Shown here: positions 37,701 to 47,509 of the stretch, one piece after another
How positions within the stretch are numbered: position 1 is the stretch's first letter
Layout of the letters: every line of letters starts with the position of its first letter
NCBI RefSeq assembly: GCF_000264905.1
Contig: NW_006763135.1
Span: 2,145,428-2,209,427 of the forward strand
DNA from: Stereum hirsutum FP-91666 SS1
Lineage: Eukaryota > Basidiomycota > Agaricomycetes > Russulales > Stereaceae
Direction of reading: 5' to 3'
DNA: 64,000 nucleotides
Notes under the pieces: model-generated
The model's input: only the letters and a program-made list of their open reading frames with translations
Database searches by the model: none
What the model was told of the DNA's origin: nothing
Translations under genes and position numbers: made by a program

Positions 37701-38042
37701 GTCCAGTCAGTTCTTGAGCAGATCTATCCATGGAAGAATGCAGTGCAAGGAATGTAATGGCAGCGTACATGCACTCTCGGTCGGAACGTATCGTCCCAGC
37801 ACGAATGAGGTAGAGTTGTCCACTAGATATCTTCACGACTTCTGAGGCCTCGGTGTCCTCTGAGCAAATAACACGATCGCGGGGGCAAGAGTTAGCATGG
37901 ATTAAATGACCGAAAGAAGAGATGTCAATATGACGATACTTACGCCACACCTTGCCTATCACTGATTTTCGAGTCTCGGTCAGCCTGTGGACAGTAGCTC
38001 TCTTAGCACTAAGTTTGACTCACAGTTCCTGAAGATGTTCAT
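34766..38042 (-). CDS. VID27: Vacuolar import and degradation protein 27
   Basis: About 808 residues in 12 exons: 38042..38024 (19 bases), 37961..37944 (18 bases), 37859..37769, 37677..37559, 37438..37186, 37109..36446, 36365..36254, 36195..35969, 35898..35273, 35191..35072, 34998..34944, 34888..34766. Vid27 is a conserved fungal cytoplasmic protein linked in yeast to the vacuolar import and degradation route for gluconeogenic enzymes; its molecular job is unclear. The N-terminal PH-like block has GQLYLIRAGTI and FQLVITRVYEEGDEEL; the middle has charged, acidic and Gly/Glu/Gln repeats; the C-terminal beta-propeller shows LTVGYRGDRSYVLRGNSIGV, HEQDSKMVVMNPND and GVTTTGSGKLAVASEKG. The two micro-exons are needed to join the initiator MNIFRN to the conserved start of the domain. 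Shares a promoter with the small gene at 38.3 kb. Confidence 0.92.
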
Positions 38043-38149
38043 CGTGCAGTTTGGTAGTAGGAAGGATAAGAGGTGAAGAGAAAGAAAGAAAGCGGTGAAT
38101 GGACAAAAAGGGGAAAGCAGTGGCGAAAGGGTCATGTGACACCTGTAAA

Positions 38150-38162
38150 ACGCGTGACGTCA
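38150..38162. promoter_or_regulatory. Overlapping ACGCGT and TGACGTCA sites
   Basis: ACGCGT (38150-38155) overlaps a perfect palindromic CRE, TGACGTCA (38155-38162), between VID27 and the small plus-strand gene. The CRE is bound by ATF/CREB-type bZIP factors, which in fungi control stress responses. The site is seen directly; activity is inference. Confidence 0.55.
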
Positions 38163-38254
38163 CACCCCAAGGAACAGCAAGGAACACGTCCATTTGTTTG
38201 AGTCCGTTCCTGTTCTACTTTCTTGTTGTTCCTGCTCCTTCTCGTCCACACATC

Positions 38255-38901
38255 ATGACACCACCCGGAGCGTTCACTGCTTCCACATCGAGTGGTAGGC
38301 CTTTGACTTTTATCATACGCTCTACTATGGATTAATCTAGGGAAACGAACGGCACAGATAGTGGACGATCGACTGCCACGCTCGGTTCAAGCCAGAACTC
38401 GCCACAAATGCGAAACCGTTCCCTGAGTCCTTTGGCTTCGCAGAGAGGAGCGGAGGTATGTATATATTTTTCATTGGACACCCCAATCTGTACAGTTGAA
38501 CTAATGGCCAAACCAGCCTTTCAACAACCCCTCTGCTAGTAACTCCACTGGGATGTTCTCCCAGGCAGCCCACCGCAGCCTCGTACCCTTCCAGCCCAAC
38601 ACACCCGCCTCTGCCACATTTAGCGCCTGCAATTGGCCCAAATGGAAAGAGGTGGTGAGGGGTCGCCGCACGAGGGAACCTGTTGGCCTGTGGTGTGATG
38701 TATTTGGGTGTGTATTACCTTGCTTACAAGGTCCTTCGCACCGCCGTAATTATGACGTCGGGCTCCCGTTTCAACAAGTACAAACAGCTTACGTACATCT
38801 TTTGTCTCGTGCCCCTGTCCGTTTGGCCTCTCCTTGCTCAGAAACTAACCATCGAACGCGTGTTTTTCTTCTGTCCGACTCTCTTTAAACACCTTTCCTG
38901 A
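38255..38901 (+). CDS. Small uncertain gene, ~147 residues
   Basis: Best model: exons 38255..38294, 38358..38455, 38517..38651, 38731..38901. The first three exons join cleanly and give a Ser/Thr/Pro/Asn-rich stretch (GSSQNSPQMRNRSLSPLASQ) ending with FSACNWPKWKE. After this the model is unsure. With the chosen splice the protein ends in a basic then hydrophobic tail (SGSRFNKYKQL, then IFCLVPLSVWPLLA). Another frame through 38660-38800 would encode a membrane-like helix (LLACGVMYLGVYYLAY), so a different exon 3/4 boundary could make a single-span membrane protein. I do not recognise the family. The divergent promoter it shares with VID27 and the tidy first introns are the main support for a real gene. 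Confidence 0.45.
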
Positions 38902-39392
38902 TGGTCAGCATACGACACTGTTGCTGGTTGATCTACCTCGTGCTGCTCTTGACGCCGCTATGTTCACTTTGCGTTTTGCAGGGCACCAAATACTTCACTC
39001 GTACCACATCATCGCTCGCACTCCCTTGCCTCACGTCGCGGCCACAACACTGGTCATCACATTGCCCACCACTGCTTTCTGTTCCTGTCCAATTTTTGCA
39101 ACCGATCATCTTTGTCTAGAACTGGTGCTGCGTGTGCTTGCAGAAATAGGTCGTCGTCGAAGTCTCTCAGAAAACGAACTGTGGCCCTTCCTGTGCTCCT
39201 CGATAGTGCGAGTCGGAGCGACATAGAGATTGAACAACGATAGCCCGCATCTCGGAGGAGTTCAGATGTCCACTGTGACATAGAGAATGGTTTGCCTCTG
39301 TGCTCAGTGGTCTGTGAAGGTACTGTACTTTTTCGCGCACATGTTCACGCCACCGCCCCTCGGCCGTTGCCGAGATGACATAATCCGTTCGC

Positions 39393-39418
39393 GTCCCGGT
39401 TCGCAAGCAGACCGGGAC
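39393..39418. repeat. Inverted repeat GTCCCGGT / ACCGGGAC
   Basis: Perfect 8-base arms (39393-39400 and 39411-39418) around a 10-base loop, in the gene-poor stretch. Confidence 0.85.
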
Positions 39419-39662
39419 AAGGGACAATGTTCGTGAACATCGACGCTTTTTCAGGAATACGACCTTTCATAACTGCTCAACAGCCATTCATCCTCTGCAT
39501 TTGGGTGGAAGAGCTCACCCAGTAGTAAAATCTAGCCCAAAGTGTGCCGTGGGGGCCTTCCTGAGGTCAATTTAGGAGCCTAAGAATATATTCGCATTTT
39601 CGTTAAATTTTCGTCAAATTTTGGTTTGTCCCATTTACAAGTTCAGTGCACGTCAATGGGGT

Positions 39663-39725
39663 GGGACTGTCCCGCGGCACAAGTTCGTTCGCGGCTCCCA
39701 TGGGACACGGGACACGAACTTGTGC
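39663..39725. repeat. Nested inverted repeats
   Basis: Arms GCACAAGTTCG (39677-39687) and CGAACTTGTGC (39715-39725) are a perfect 11-base inverted pair with a 27-base spacer. Just before them is the near-perfect palindrome GGGACTGTCCC (39663-39673). The spacer again carries GGGACA twice. Confidence 0.85.
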
Positions 39726-41242
39726 GCGAAAAACTACAGTATACACAGCGGTCATCGGAAACTGTCGCCGCACCACCCTCCTCATGCGCCGCCCTCCTCG
39801 TCTGTATCTTACGATTGACCCGTGTACGTATCTCGAACGTTCGTGACAGAGGCTCGATCGGCAGCATGTGCCGTTCTTGGTATGTACCGCTCGTGGTCTT
39901 CTTCATACCGCCATGACATTGATACTGGACATATAAAAGGAGTCTGTTTGTACGGGAAGGTAGGGATGATGGGTGTTCTCGTCTCTCCCGCTCCTGGAGT
40001 CGCCGAGGAAGAGGCTCCTGAGGAAAGACAACGATCCATTCCCTCCTCTCAAGGCCGCACACGTAGCTTAGGTCGGTTTGGGATGTGCGTCGATGAGTTG
40101 TTTTTGGTTGTTACTCAGGATATGGTTTGCCTCCGTTCGATGTCAATCAGACCGGTTGTTCTTTATCAGGAATTTCGAGTTGTCCAGCCGCGGAGAGTTT
40201 TCATGGATCCTTCTATTAATGCTGTGTATATGTATTGTATTATGACGGTCTGCATGTTCTTTTCCTGGTGTGTTTCTGGCATTTGAGGAGATGGAACACA
40301 TTCGTTTGCTTGGGCCCCTTCATAAAACAAGACAGCGCGTTACCACACATGCACCAAGAGGCCCGAGCGCCGCTCAACCGAAACTTGTATTGTGAACTGC
40401 CTGGTAAAAAAAATAGAAATCGTGCCACCCTCCCCTCCAAGCGAGGTTGCTGCAGACGAAGTCTGCGCTCCCCCAGTAAGTATCATGACTTGGGCGCCCA
40501 CAAATCGTACAGCTCCTTATCCGCAGGGTCAAAGCACGTCACCAGCGTAGGATCTCCTCGGATTGTAATTTTATATACCCAACTACAGCAGCCGTGTCAG
40601 TCAATGTGCGCACGCACCGAGTGACAAAGGGGGATGACGAAGTGTGTATCTATTCTGGCTGTTTTGATCTTATTCTTGTAGTTCACGCTGCAGGAGATCA
40701 TAATGGACCAATGGGTCAGGATGCACACGCTACCGTAAAAGAGGCAGAATTCTCTCGCTCCTCGGTGATTTGTGAATGGTCCGACACTTGCGCCACTTCG
40801 TGTTTGCTCTTTGCCTCTAGTGAGTTCCCATCGGCGGCGAACCGGTCTGCTGTAAGCTTGGGCTTTAGAAGCCTTGCAGCGAGGAAGATGAAGAGGACGA
40901 TGTTCTTGCCAACTTGTTGTACTGTGCTCAGACTGAGCCAGCACTGCTGTTTCGCTTTGCATCCGAGAAGAGGATGTGGCCGAATTCCGCAAGAGTTTCC
41001 CCACTGATCGACGCGGGTTAGTGCCGGCGGATAAGATGCTCCCACGGCCATCTCGGAGGGGTTCAATGTGAGACGCGCGCAAGGCACGCCGATTGCCCAG
41101 TTTATTGCTGCCAACCTCGATGAGCGCCATAACATCCCATCGCACGATGCAGCCCGTCGTGCTCTCCTCATCTTACTATAGTACCCCCATCTACTCTACC
41201 TCCATCCCATTTCTCCTACTCCCGTAGGTCTCCGTCACCGCC

Positions 41243-42651
41243 ATGGTCCTGTCCGCGCTACCATGCGCAACTAGTAGCACTCACAGGCTCCTCACCCTGG
41301 CCTCCGTGCTTGCTTTCCTGGCTGCTGTTGCCCCCACCGTATCGGCAGCAAGCCACGGCGACATCCCATGTCCCGCTGACCCATTCGCGGATCCTAGAAA
41401 TGACCCTTGTAATGGCTTGCGCTATATCGCCTCGAACGCACTTACCGCCGTTGCTTTCAGTGAGTATCTCCTCGTGCCTCGACGAAATGTGCGCTGACGG
41501 TGTTTTCCATCTTTTCAGCTTTGATCGTCCTCTCAGGTCTCATACAAGTGTACAGCATGTTCAGATGGGGCGCAAAATGGATGCTGTGCATGGTCATCGG
41601 CGAATTCGGTGCGCACACCCTTCTCGTTCTCCGTGATGCGCCTTACTGAATATTCGGGATGGTGCTTGTACTTCTGCAGCATTTGCTCTTGGTATCGGTT
41701 GTCGATTCGGTCTCACGCTCCAACCCGACTCGAAAGCAATATATATCGTCGAATATCTCTTTGTCGTCCTCTCGGTAAGCGCCCACCCTTCATCATTCCT
41801 CCCTTCCGCCACCATCCCTCCCTTTCTCCGCCTCCTTTGAATCCCTCAATCTCTCCCCGCCGCGGCAACTCCTTTTGTATCATGAATACCCACATCCGTA
41901 CTGACATCCATTCCTCCCGCCCCGCCCATCTCATCTCATCTCGTCGACGCCACAGCCCTGCGCCTTCATCGCAGCAGACTACATCCTCCTCGGCCGTCTA
42001 GCCCGCCACCTCCACTGCGAACACCACCTCTTCGTCCCCGCCAACCGCGTCATGGCCATCTTCCTCACCTCCGACGTAATAACCTTCCTCATCCAAGCCG
42101 CGGGAGGCGGCATCTCCATCGGCGCCAACGACACGAAAGGCGCAAAACTAGGCTCGAACGTCTTTCTCGCAGGACTCGCGATCCAGCTCCTTTCGTTCTT
42201 ACTGTTCACGTGCCTCTTTATCGTTTTTGTGTGGAGGGTGAGGAAATACGAGAGGGAGGTGTGGGGGATGGATGGGGGGAGGAAGTGGTGGAGGGATTGG
42301 AGGGCGCTGGCTGTGGCTGTTGCGTTTAGTTGTGTCGGGATCCTCATCCGTTCAGTTTACCGTACAGTCGAACTCTCCCAAGGTTTCGAAGGCGCGATCG
42401 CCACCAATGAAGGTTTCTTCTACGGACTCGATACCCTCCCGCTCTGGATCGCAGTCGTCGTATATTGTCCGTTCTGGCCGGGGAGGTTCATCCCCACGTT
42501 CTCGTCCGTGTCCGTGTCCGCGCCTGCGCCTATGCTGGTGAACGACGAGGAACGCGAGGGGAGGGAGAGTAGTGGGACTGTACGGGTTGAGAACGAGAAT
42601 GAGGAGAAGGGGAAGGGAGAGGAGGGGTCGAGAGAAGGCGGGGTGGTTTGA
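41243..42651 (+). CDS. RTA1 family (lipid-translocating exporter-like) membrane protein
   Basis: About 365 residues from exons 41243..41459, 41519..41608, 41680..41774 and 41956..42651. RTA1-like proteins are fungal seven-helix membrane proteins linked to resistance to membrane-active compounds and to lipid-asymmetry signalling (Rta1, Rsb1, Pug1 in yeast). The N-terminus has a hydrophobic leader (LASVLAFLAAVAPTVSA) and a short luminal part with Cys pairs. Helices follow around VLSGLIQVYSMF, YIVEYLFVVLSPCAFIAADYILLGRL, VITFLIQAAGGGI, LAIQLLSFLLFTCLFIVFVW and AVAVAFSCVGILIRSVYRTVE, then WIAVVVYCPFWPG. FIAADYILLGRL, FLIQAAGGG and IRSVYRTVE are family signatures. The tail is short, charged and Glu-rich. 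Which yeast member it matches functionally cannot be said. Confidence 0.92.
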
Positions 42652-43412
42652 TTTTGATTTTGATGTCTGAGCGTGAGTTTTGGGGGGTTCGTGTGCTCGT
42701 GTGCTCGTGAATTACAGTATTCGGGCTGGGTAACGGTTGTCTAGATGGTTTTGCGTGATACTTTACGAATTGCATGGATATTTGGGATATACTTATACGA
42801 CTATCTTTTTGACTCTGCCCTCACTGTCGCATATGACATGCTTTGTTGTAGGACCTAGCCTCTGTCATTACCACGCATTACATGGCATTTCTTGGCACAT
42901 TACCTCCAGTCCTTATCCGGTCAACTGCAAAGAAGAGTCGCTACAGTCCGTTGTCCACGGTGGTGATTCGACGTCATATAGCTACAAGGATATAAAATCT
43001 CTCGGACCAACAAACCAAACCGATCCAAAGAGACTAAGAACGCGAGCAGGGGCGATAACTTATAATTAACAGAGGCGATATCATGATGGTGATATGGATG
43101 TGGAAAAGAGGGTTTAGAGGTATAGATACATAAGGGAGGATGATAATTATACAAGAGTGTGTCAGTGTGCGATCAAAACCAGTTGCGGCGGATGCGTTCT
43201 ATATAGACAATTACGATGGAGGACATGACGGGTGTAAGAGAGAGATGTTATGAACAAATAGAGAGACAAAAAAGGTATTGATCATGAGGTGAGTGGTGGA
43301 CATGACAAACAAACCGAACAAACAAAGAAAAGTGAAAATCGTAACCCGAAACCGAAACCGAAACCAAGAACGAACTCAATGCTCATACCCGGGTCCTCGA
43401 CCGCAACAGAAA
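42652..43412. other. Convergent 3' intergenic region
   Basis: 761 bases between the RTA1 and BTB stop codons, likely 3' UTRs. No gene, repeat or RNA recognised. Confidence 0.4.
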
Positions 43413-45559
43413 TCACAACCGATTCCCAATCCCAGGCCGTCCCCGAATCGTCGCCCCAGCAGACCCGCCGCTGACACTCTGCCCCTGCCCTTGCCCCTGT
43501 CCATGTCCTTGCGCATTTCCTTGACCATGCCCCTGTCCCTGTGCCCTCTCCCTCTCCCTCGACGCCAACCTCTTCTGCAAATCGCTCCGACTAGGATTCG
43601 GAGCCACAGACCCCGACCCCGTCGAATCCCTTACACCACCCTGCGTCTGAGTTCTCGTCTCGTTTATGATCGACCCTGAACCCGATCCCGAACCCGTCGA
43701 GCTCATCGAATCCACAACCGCAATCGCCACCACCGACGCACCCTCCAAACTCGTCGCGCTACCCCGTCCAGGTCCAAGTCCAAGTCCAAGTCCGTGTCCA
43801 AGTGCAGGCGATGCAGCCCTCCCCGCACTCGTATTCGTATGCCCGCTCCTGACCGACCCAGACGCCGAGCTCGCGCTCAGACCCCTCCCATGCCCATGTC
43901 CCTGTGATATCGGAGGCAACCTCGTCCTCAATTCATCGACGCACAGTTTATGCAGCTCGTCCAGCCCAAGATATCGCGCTTCGTCCCGGAGAGCGACGAG
44001 GAGTTCGAGACGGGCGGTGGTGTATGTATTGAGTTGGACGGCGTGTGGGAGGGCTGGAGTCGTTAGCTGGGGTTGATGGTCTGTGCCGGATGATGTGGAG
44101 GGGAGGGGAGGGGTGCGGAGGTAGGTGAGGATGTGATCGTACCTAGAAGAAAGGAAAGACGAAGGTATGGTTAGAACAGTGTGTGGAAGAGGTGAATGGG
44201 ATAGAGAAAATGGCGAGATTAAACTCACGTCGCGCTGGGCCGATCGAGGAATATATGGATGTTGTATGAAGTCTGGGGGAGCAGACCCGAGGCGGTGAGG
44301 TGATTCTGGAACAAGGAGTTGAAGGCCGTATCCCCGTCTTCTTCTTCCAGATCCGCATCACTGGCCAGTTCCGTCGCGTCATCTGCACCATGCCCATGTC
44401 CATTTCCATTTCCATTTCCATCCACACTGGTGTGCGTACTATACTGCGACTCACTTCTCACCGACCTCCCAGTCGACTCCCTCACCATCTGGAACCGCGA
44501 AGGCGAGCGGAAGAGCGAGGAGAGATAGGTAGAGAGATGGGAAGGACGGGAGAGGAGCGTCGTGAGCGTCGTTCGGTGTGTGGCCGTGCATGTCTCGAGC
44601 GTGACGATCACTTTGGACTTGTCGATCGCGTGGGAGGGTACGGTGGAGAGGAGGATGGCGTTGAATGGGGGTGCGGGATGGGTCATGGCGAGATGAGCTG
44701 GGAGGGGAGGGACGGGCGGGAAGGAGGAGAGGATCGGAGAGGTGGCTGAGTGTTTCATAGCCGGGCGCGAAGGAGGATGTTGTGCTTGTACTTGAGCTCT
44801 TGACGGTGCTGAGGATGCTGAAGCAGCTGCAGTCGGAGCAAGTGCAGGTGGTGGAGGTGGAGGTCGACTAGGCGGCGAAGTTCTAGTTCGCGGGGGCAGA
44901 TCCTTAATCGAACCCAGAGCAGACGTGCTCTTCGAGAGCGGAAGCGGTGGTAATGGAGGACTCTCAGGCTGAGAACTACTGCTATTACGACGCCTTGTAG
45001 CAACTCGAATACTACTACCGTTCACTTCACTCTGAGACTGAGACTGCGAATGGTGGTCACTTTGAGAATGGTGAACGTGGATCTCTTCCGACTCGCTTTC
45101 CTCCTCCTCGATGAGGTCTTCTTCAGGACCAGACTCGTAATCGGGTGTCACCCCAGAACCGGCTAGAGCCTCTTGAGGGGTTCTCACAACCAATGCGCCA
45201 GTGCCCAGTGCCCCACTCCTGGAATAGTTCCCCAGCAGGCCGAGGTCATGGGCGAGTTTGGGTTCAGAGATGCGGACGGGCTTGCTGGCGGCATAGGGGC
45301 CAACATGGGATCCATTGGAGGATGTACGGGAGAGCCAGCTGGACAGAGAGGGACGTCTACCGTGGCCGTGGCCATGTCCATGCGCATGGGCTGAGGTCTT
45401 GAGTGGGGGAGTAGGAGACATGGGTGGAGAACGAGAAGGGACGTAGTAACTCTGGGCAGGCGGTGAGAGGGAGCGGGGGAGGGAGTAGGAGACTGGAGGG
45501 GGAGATTTCGGCGGAAGAGAGTTGGCGGTAGATAACTTTGTGCGGTGCGTGGGCTGCAT
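43413..45559 (-). CDS. BTB/POZ (T1-like) domain protein with long disordered arms
   Basis: About 686 residues from two exons, 45559..44229 and 44142..43413. The core (~312-510) looks like a KCTD/T1-type BTB fold: KVIVTLETCTATHRTTLTTLL at the start, NIHIFLDRPSATYDHILTYLRTP around the splice junction (equivalent of the LDRDP...ILNYLRTG stretch) and LLVALRDEARYLGLDELHKL (YLGL signature). A ~60-residue acidic insertion with Gly-Asn and Gly-His dipeptides interrupts the core. The N-terminal 310 residues are Pro/Ser-rich with polyproline and poly-His-Gly runs; the C-terminus is low-complexity Gly-Gln/Gly-His. BTB domains of this kind often serve as oligomerisation modules or cullin-3 adaptors; no further domain reveals the target here. 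The start is the first ATG in frame after the promoter. Confidence 0.8.
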
Positions 45560-45896
45560 GCTGCAAGCGCGTGCGGGAGGGCGTACAACTGTGATCAGCG
45601 CACTGTGCGCGGCGGTGCTGGAGATCGTGGTGGTGGTAAAGCAGAGAAGAGCAGAGAGAAGGCAAAGGCGGCTGGGCGGGCTGTCCACTTATTATAATAA
45701 AGGCGGCCATTGCGCGAAAGACACGAAAAGTGTATTGTCGCCAGACACGGAAGGTCGAAACAAACGCTTTTTGTCTTGCGTCCTTTGCCTGCCTTACCCG
45801 GCCTTCCCACGAGTCAATCCTTGTTGTTCTGCGCCGGAGAGCCGGGCCTCGTGTTTTGGCCGTGCTGCCGTTTGAATAATATATCGAGGTACAGGT
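45560..45896. other. Divergent promoter BTB / Rpr2-like
   Basis: 337 bases between two divergent start codons. Open frames in it are continuations of neighbouring frames. No strong motif picked out. Confidence 0.35.
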
Positions 45897-46664
45897 ATGG
45901 AGGAGACCACGACGGCGAAGTACGTGCACTCGCTCGCGTTTGCTCTACACCCGATATCGCCAGCTCTCGCGGCATGCCACGCATCCAGAGCACGCCTCCT
46001 ACGTCCCCCGACCCTTCACTCAGACTCAGCACGCCGTTCCTACCCACCCTCGTCATGTCCCCGCTGTGGCATCTTTCTCCTTGACGGAACAGGCCAAGTA
46101 CGATCGGTACATTCATCCACGAGTACAAGGAAGAGGAAGAGGAATGGAAAGGGATCTAGTTCGTCTTCTGCTGGGCGGTTCAGCGAAATTACCTGCTCCT
46201 CGTGCGGTCATGTCGAACGAACGCCTCGGCCTGTGGGCAATGCAGCGCTCTTCCCTAAAGTGAGACGGAGAGCACCGTCTGCTGCTAGTGGATTTGATTC
46301 TGCCCGTACAATCGCACCGATACCGCAATCATCACGACCGACTGCAGCGGCGATCGCAGTATCAAACCCTCCTCTCATGCATACCTCTTCTCCCTCTCCC
46401 TCTACCCCTTCCCACCAACAACCACCTCCATCAATCCCACCACCACCACCACCATCAACAACACATACCCGCCCCCAGAGCTCAACGCCACAACCACCTC
46501 AACCACCACCACCACCGCCACCAACAACAACAACAAAGAAAGCCCGAGCGAAGAAGAGATCCGGTCTTCAGGAATTATTGGCCCGGAACAAAGAGAAGCA
46601 GACAGGAAACAAGGAGGGTGATGGACCAGGATCTGGGCTGGCTTCGTTCTTGAGTAGTCTCTGA
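45897..46664 (+). CDS. Rpr2/Rpp21/Snm1-like zinc-ribbon protein (RNase P/MRP family)
   Basis: Single exon, 255 residues. The N-terminal helix KYVHSLAFALHPISPALAAC resembles the start of Rpr2/Rpp21/Snm1 subunits of RNase P and RNase MRP. The zinc ribbon is two C-x2-C knuckles: CPRCGIFLLDG and, after a basic Ser-rich insert of ~45 residues, CSSCGH. These would bind one zinc. The second half is disordered, with long Pro and Thr runs and SHQQPPPSIPPPPP-type tracts, then a basic Lys/Arg C-terminus (KKARAKKRSGLQELLARN). In yeast Snm1 is specific to RNase MRP and Rpr2 to RNase P; which applies here cannot be decided. The length is greater than typical Rpr2 because of the Pro-rich tail. The lack of introns is unusual for this window. 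Confidence 0.68.
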   Translation: MEETTTAKYVHSLAFALHPISPALAACHASRARLLRPPTLHSDSARRSYPPSSCPRCGIFLLDGTGQVRSVHSSTSTRKRKRNGKGSSSSSAGRFSEITCSSCGHVERTPRPVGNAALFPKVRRRAPSAASGFDSARTIAPIPQSSRPTAAAIAVSNPPLMHTSSPSPSTPSHQQPPPSIPPPPPPSTTHTRPQSSTPQPPQPPPPPPPTTTTKKARAKKRSGLQELLARNKEKQTGNKEGDGPGSGLASFLSSL

Positions 46665-47509
46665 GTAGCTGGGATCCTATGTCTATGTATAACCATTTAT
46701 TTTGGAACGGCATACAAAATGTACTGGAATCGTGGGATGAAGGTTATGGATCATTGTAAGTTTAACCTCCCTTCATCGACTTGTTCACCCTGGACACAAC
46801 AACGAGCACCACAACACACGCAAGATCGAAAAGTAAAAGACAAGCGCAAAAGTTGTCATTTCGAACTAAGTTACTACTACTGCTGCAACTCATGTGCAAG
46901 GGGACGTTGACAGCCTTATAGCTAACTACATGTTGTTGTTGTTGTACAAAGTAAGTAACCAAACGACCGACGACCGAACGCAACCCTCCACCAGTCTATG
47001 AGTCGGTGAGAGAGCGAGGAGGTAGAGAGGTGGTCGGTGAGGCAGAAAGCGACGACGAGGAACGGATGGTGAAAACGCATCGACAAAGAACTCGGGCAGG
47101 ACAGGGCAGGGAAATGTTCCAACGCAGCGGTGATTGAGTCACGGACAAGGACATTTGAGGGAGTAAAAAGAGAAGGAGAAAAAGAAGATTCCGGTACAGC
47201 GCATACGTATCCATCCGATGAGACTTGGGAAGAGAAGCGGGGCATGTATCGAAAGGGGAGGGCATATAAAGAACAAGAAAAATGACGGGGGCGTGATAGA
47301 ACGGTGTGAATGCGCGAGTTATATCGCGCTTGGAGGGAAGGAGATCAGTCTGGAGAGGAGCGAGAAAGGGTCGATATGCATAGGCGAAAGAGAAAGGTTA
47401 ATAGTACAAAGGGGAAACAGCGCGAGCCAGGGTCTTTGGGACAAAAATAGAAAACAGGAGGACAGAGACATCAAGAGGCAGGGAGCACGTCAAATGACAG
47501 CGAGGTAGA
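46665..47509. other. Convergent 3' intergenic region
   Basis: 845 bases between the Rpr2-like and SSD1 stops. Includes a short TTG microsatellite near 46932. No gene recognised. Confidence 0.4.

Larger units (their letters stand above)
38902..41242. other. 2.3-kb gene-poor stretch with inverted repeats
   Basis: No open frame here joins into a recognisable protein on either strand. The stretch holds several short inverted repeats (39393-39418, 39663-39673, 39677-39725), an AT-rich imperfect repeat of TTTTCGTYAAA near 39597-39620, and otherwise unremarkable sequence. It could be a decayed mobile element, a non-coding transcript, or the long promoter of the RTA1 gene. No transposase, reverse transcriptase or target-site duplication was seen. 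Confidence 0.5.

Noticed and set aside
39393..39725. tRNA gene or attachment site
   Set aside because: No cloverleaf, no A/B-box pair at proper spacing and no CCA-end context; the inverted repeats are too short and isolated.
40597..41171. Two overlapping minus-strand open frames of 182 and 151 codons
   Set aside because: No recognisable protein in either; biased composition and no supporting splice structure.
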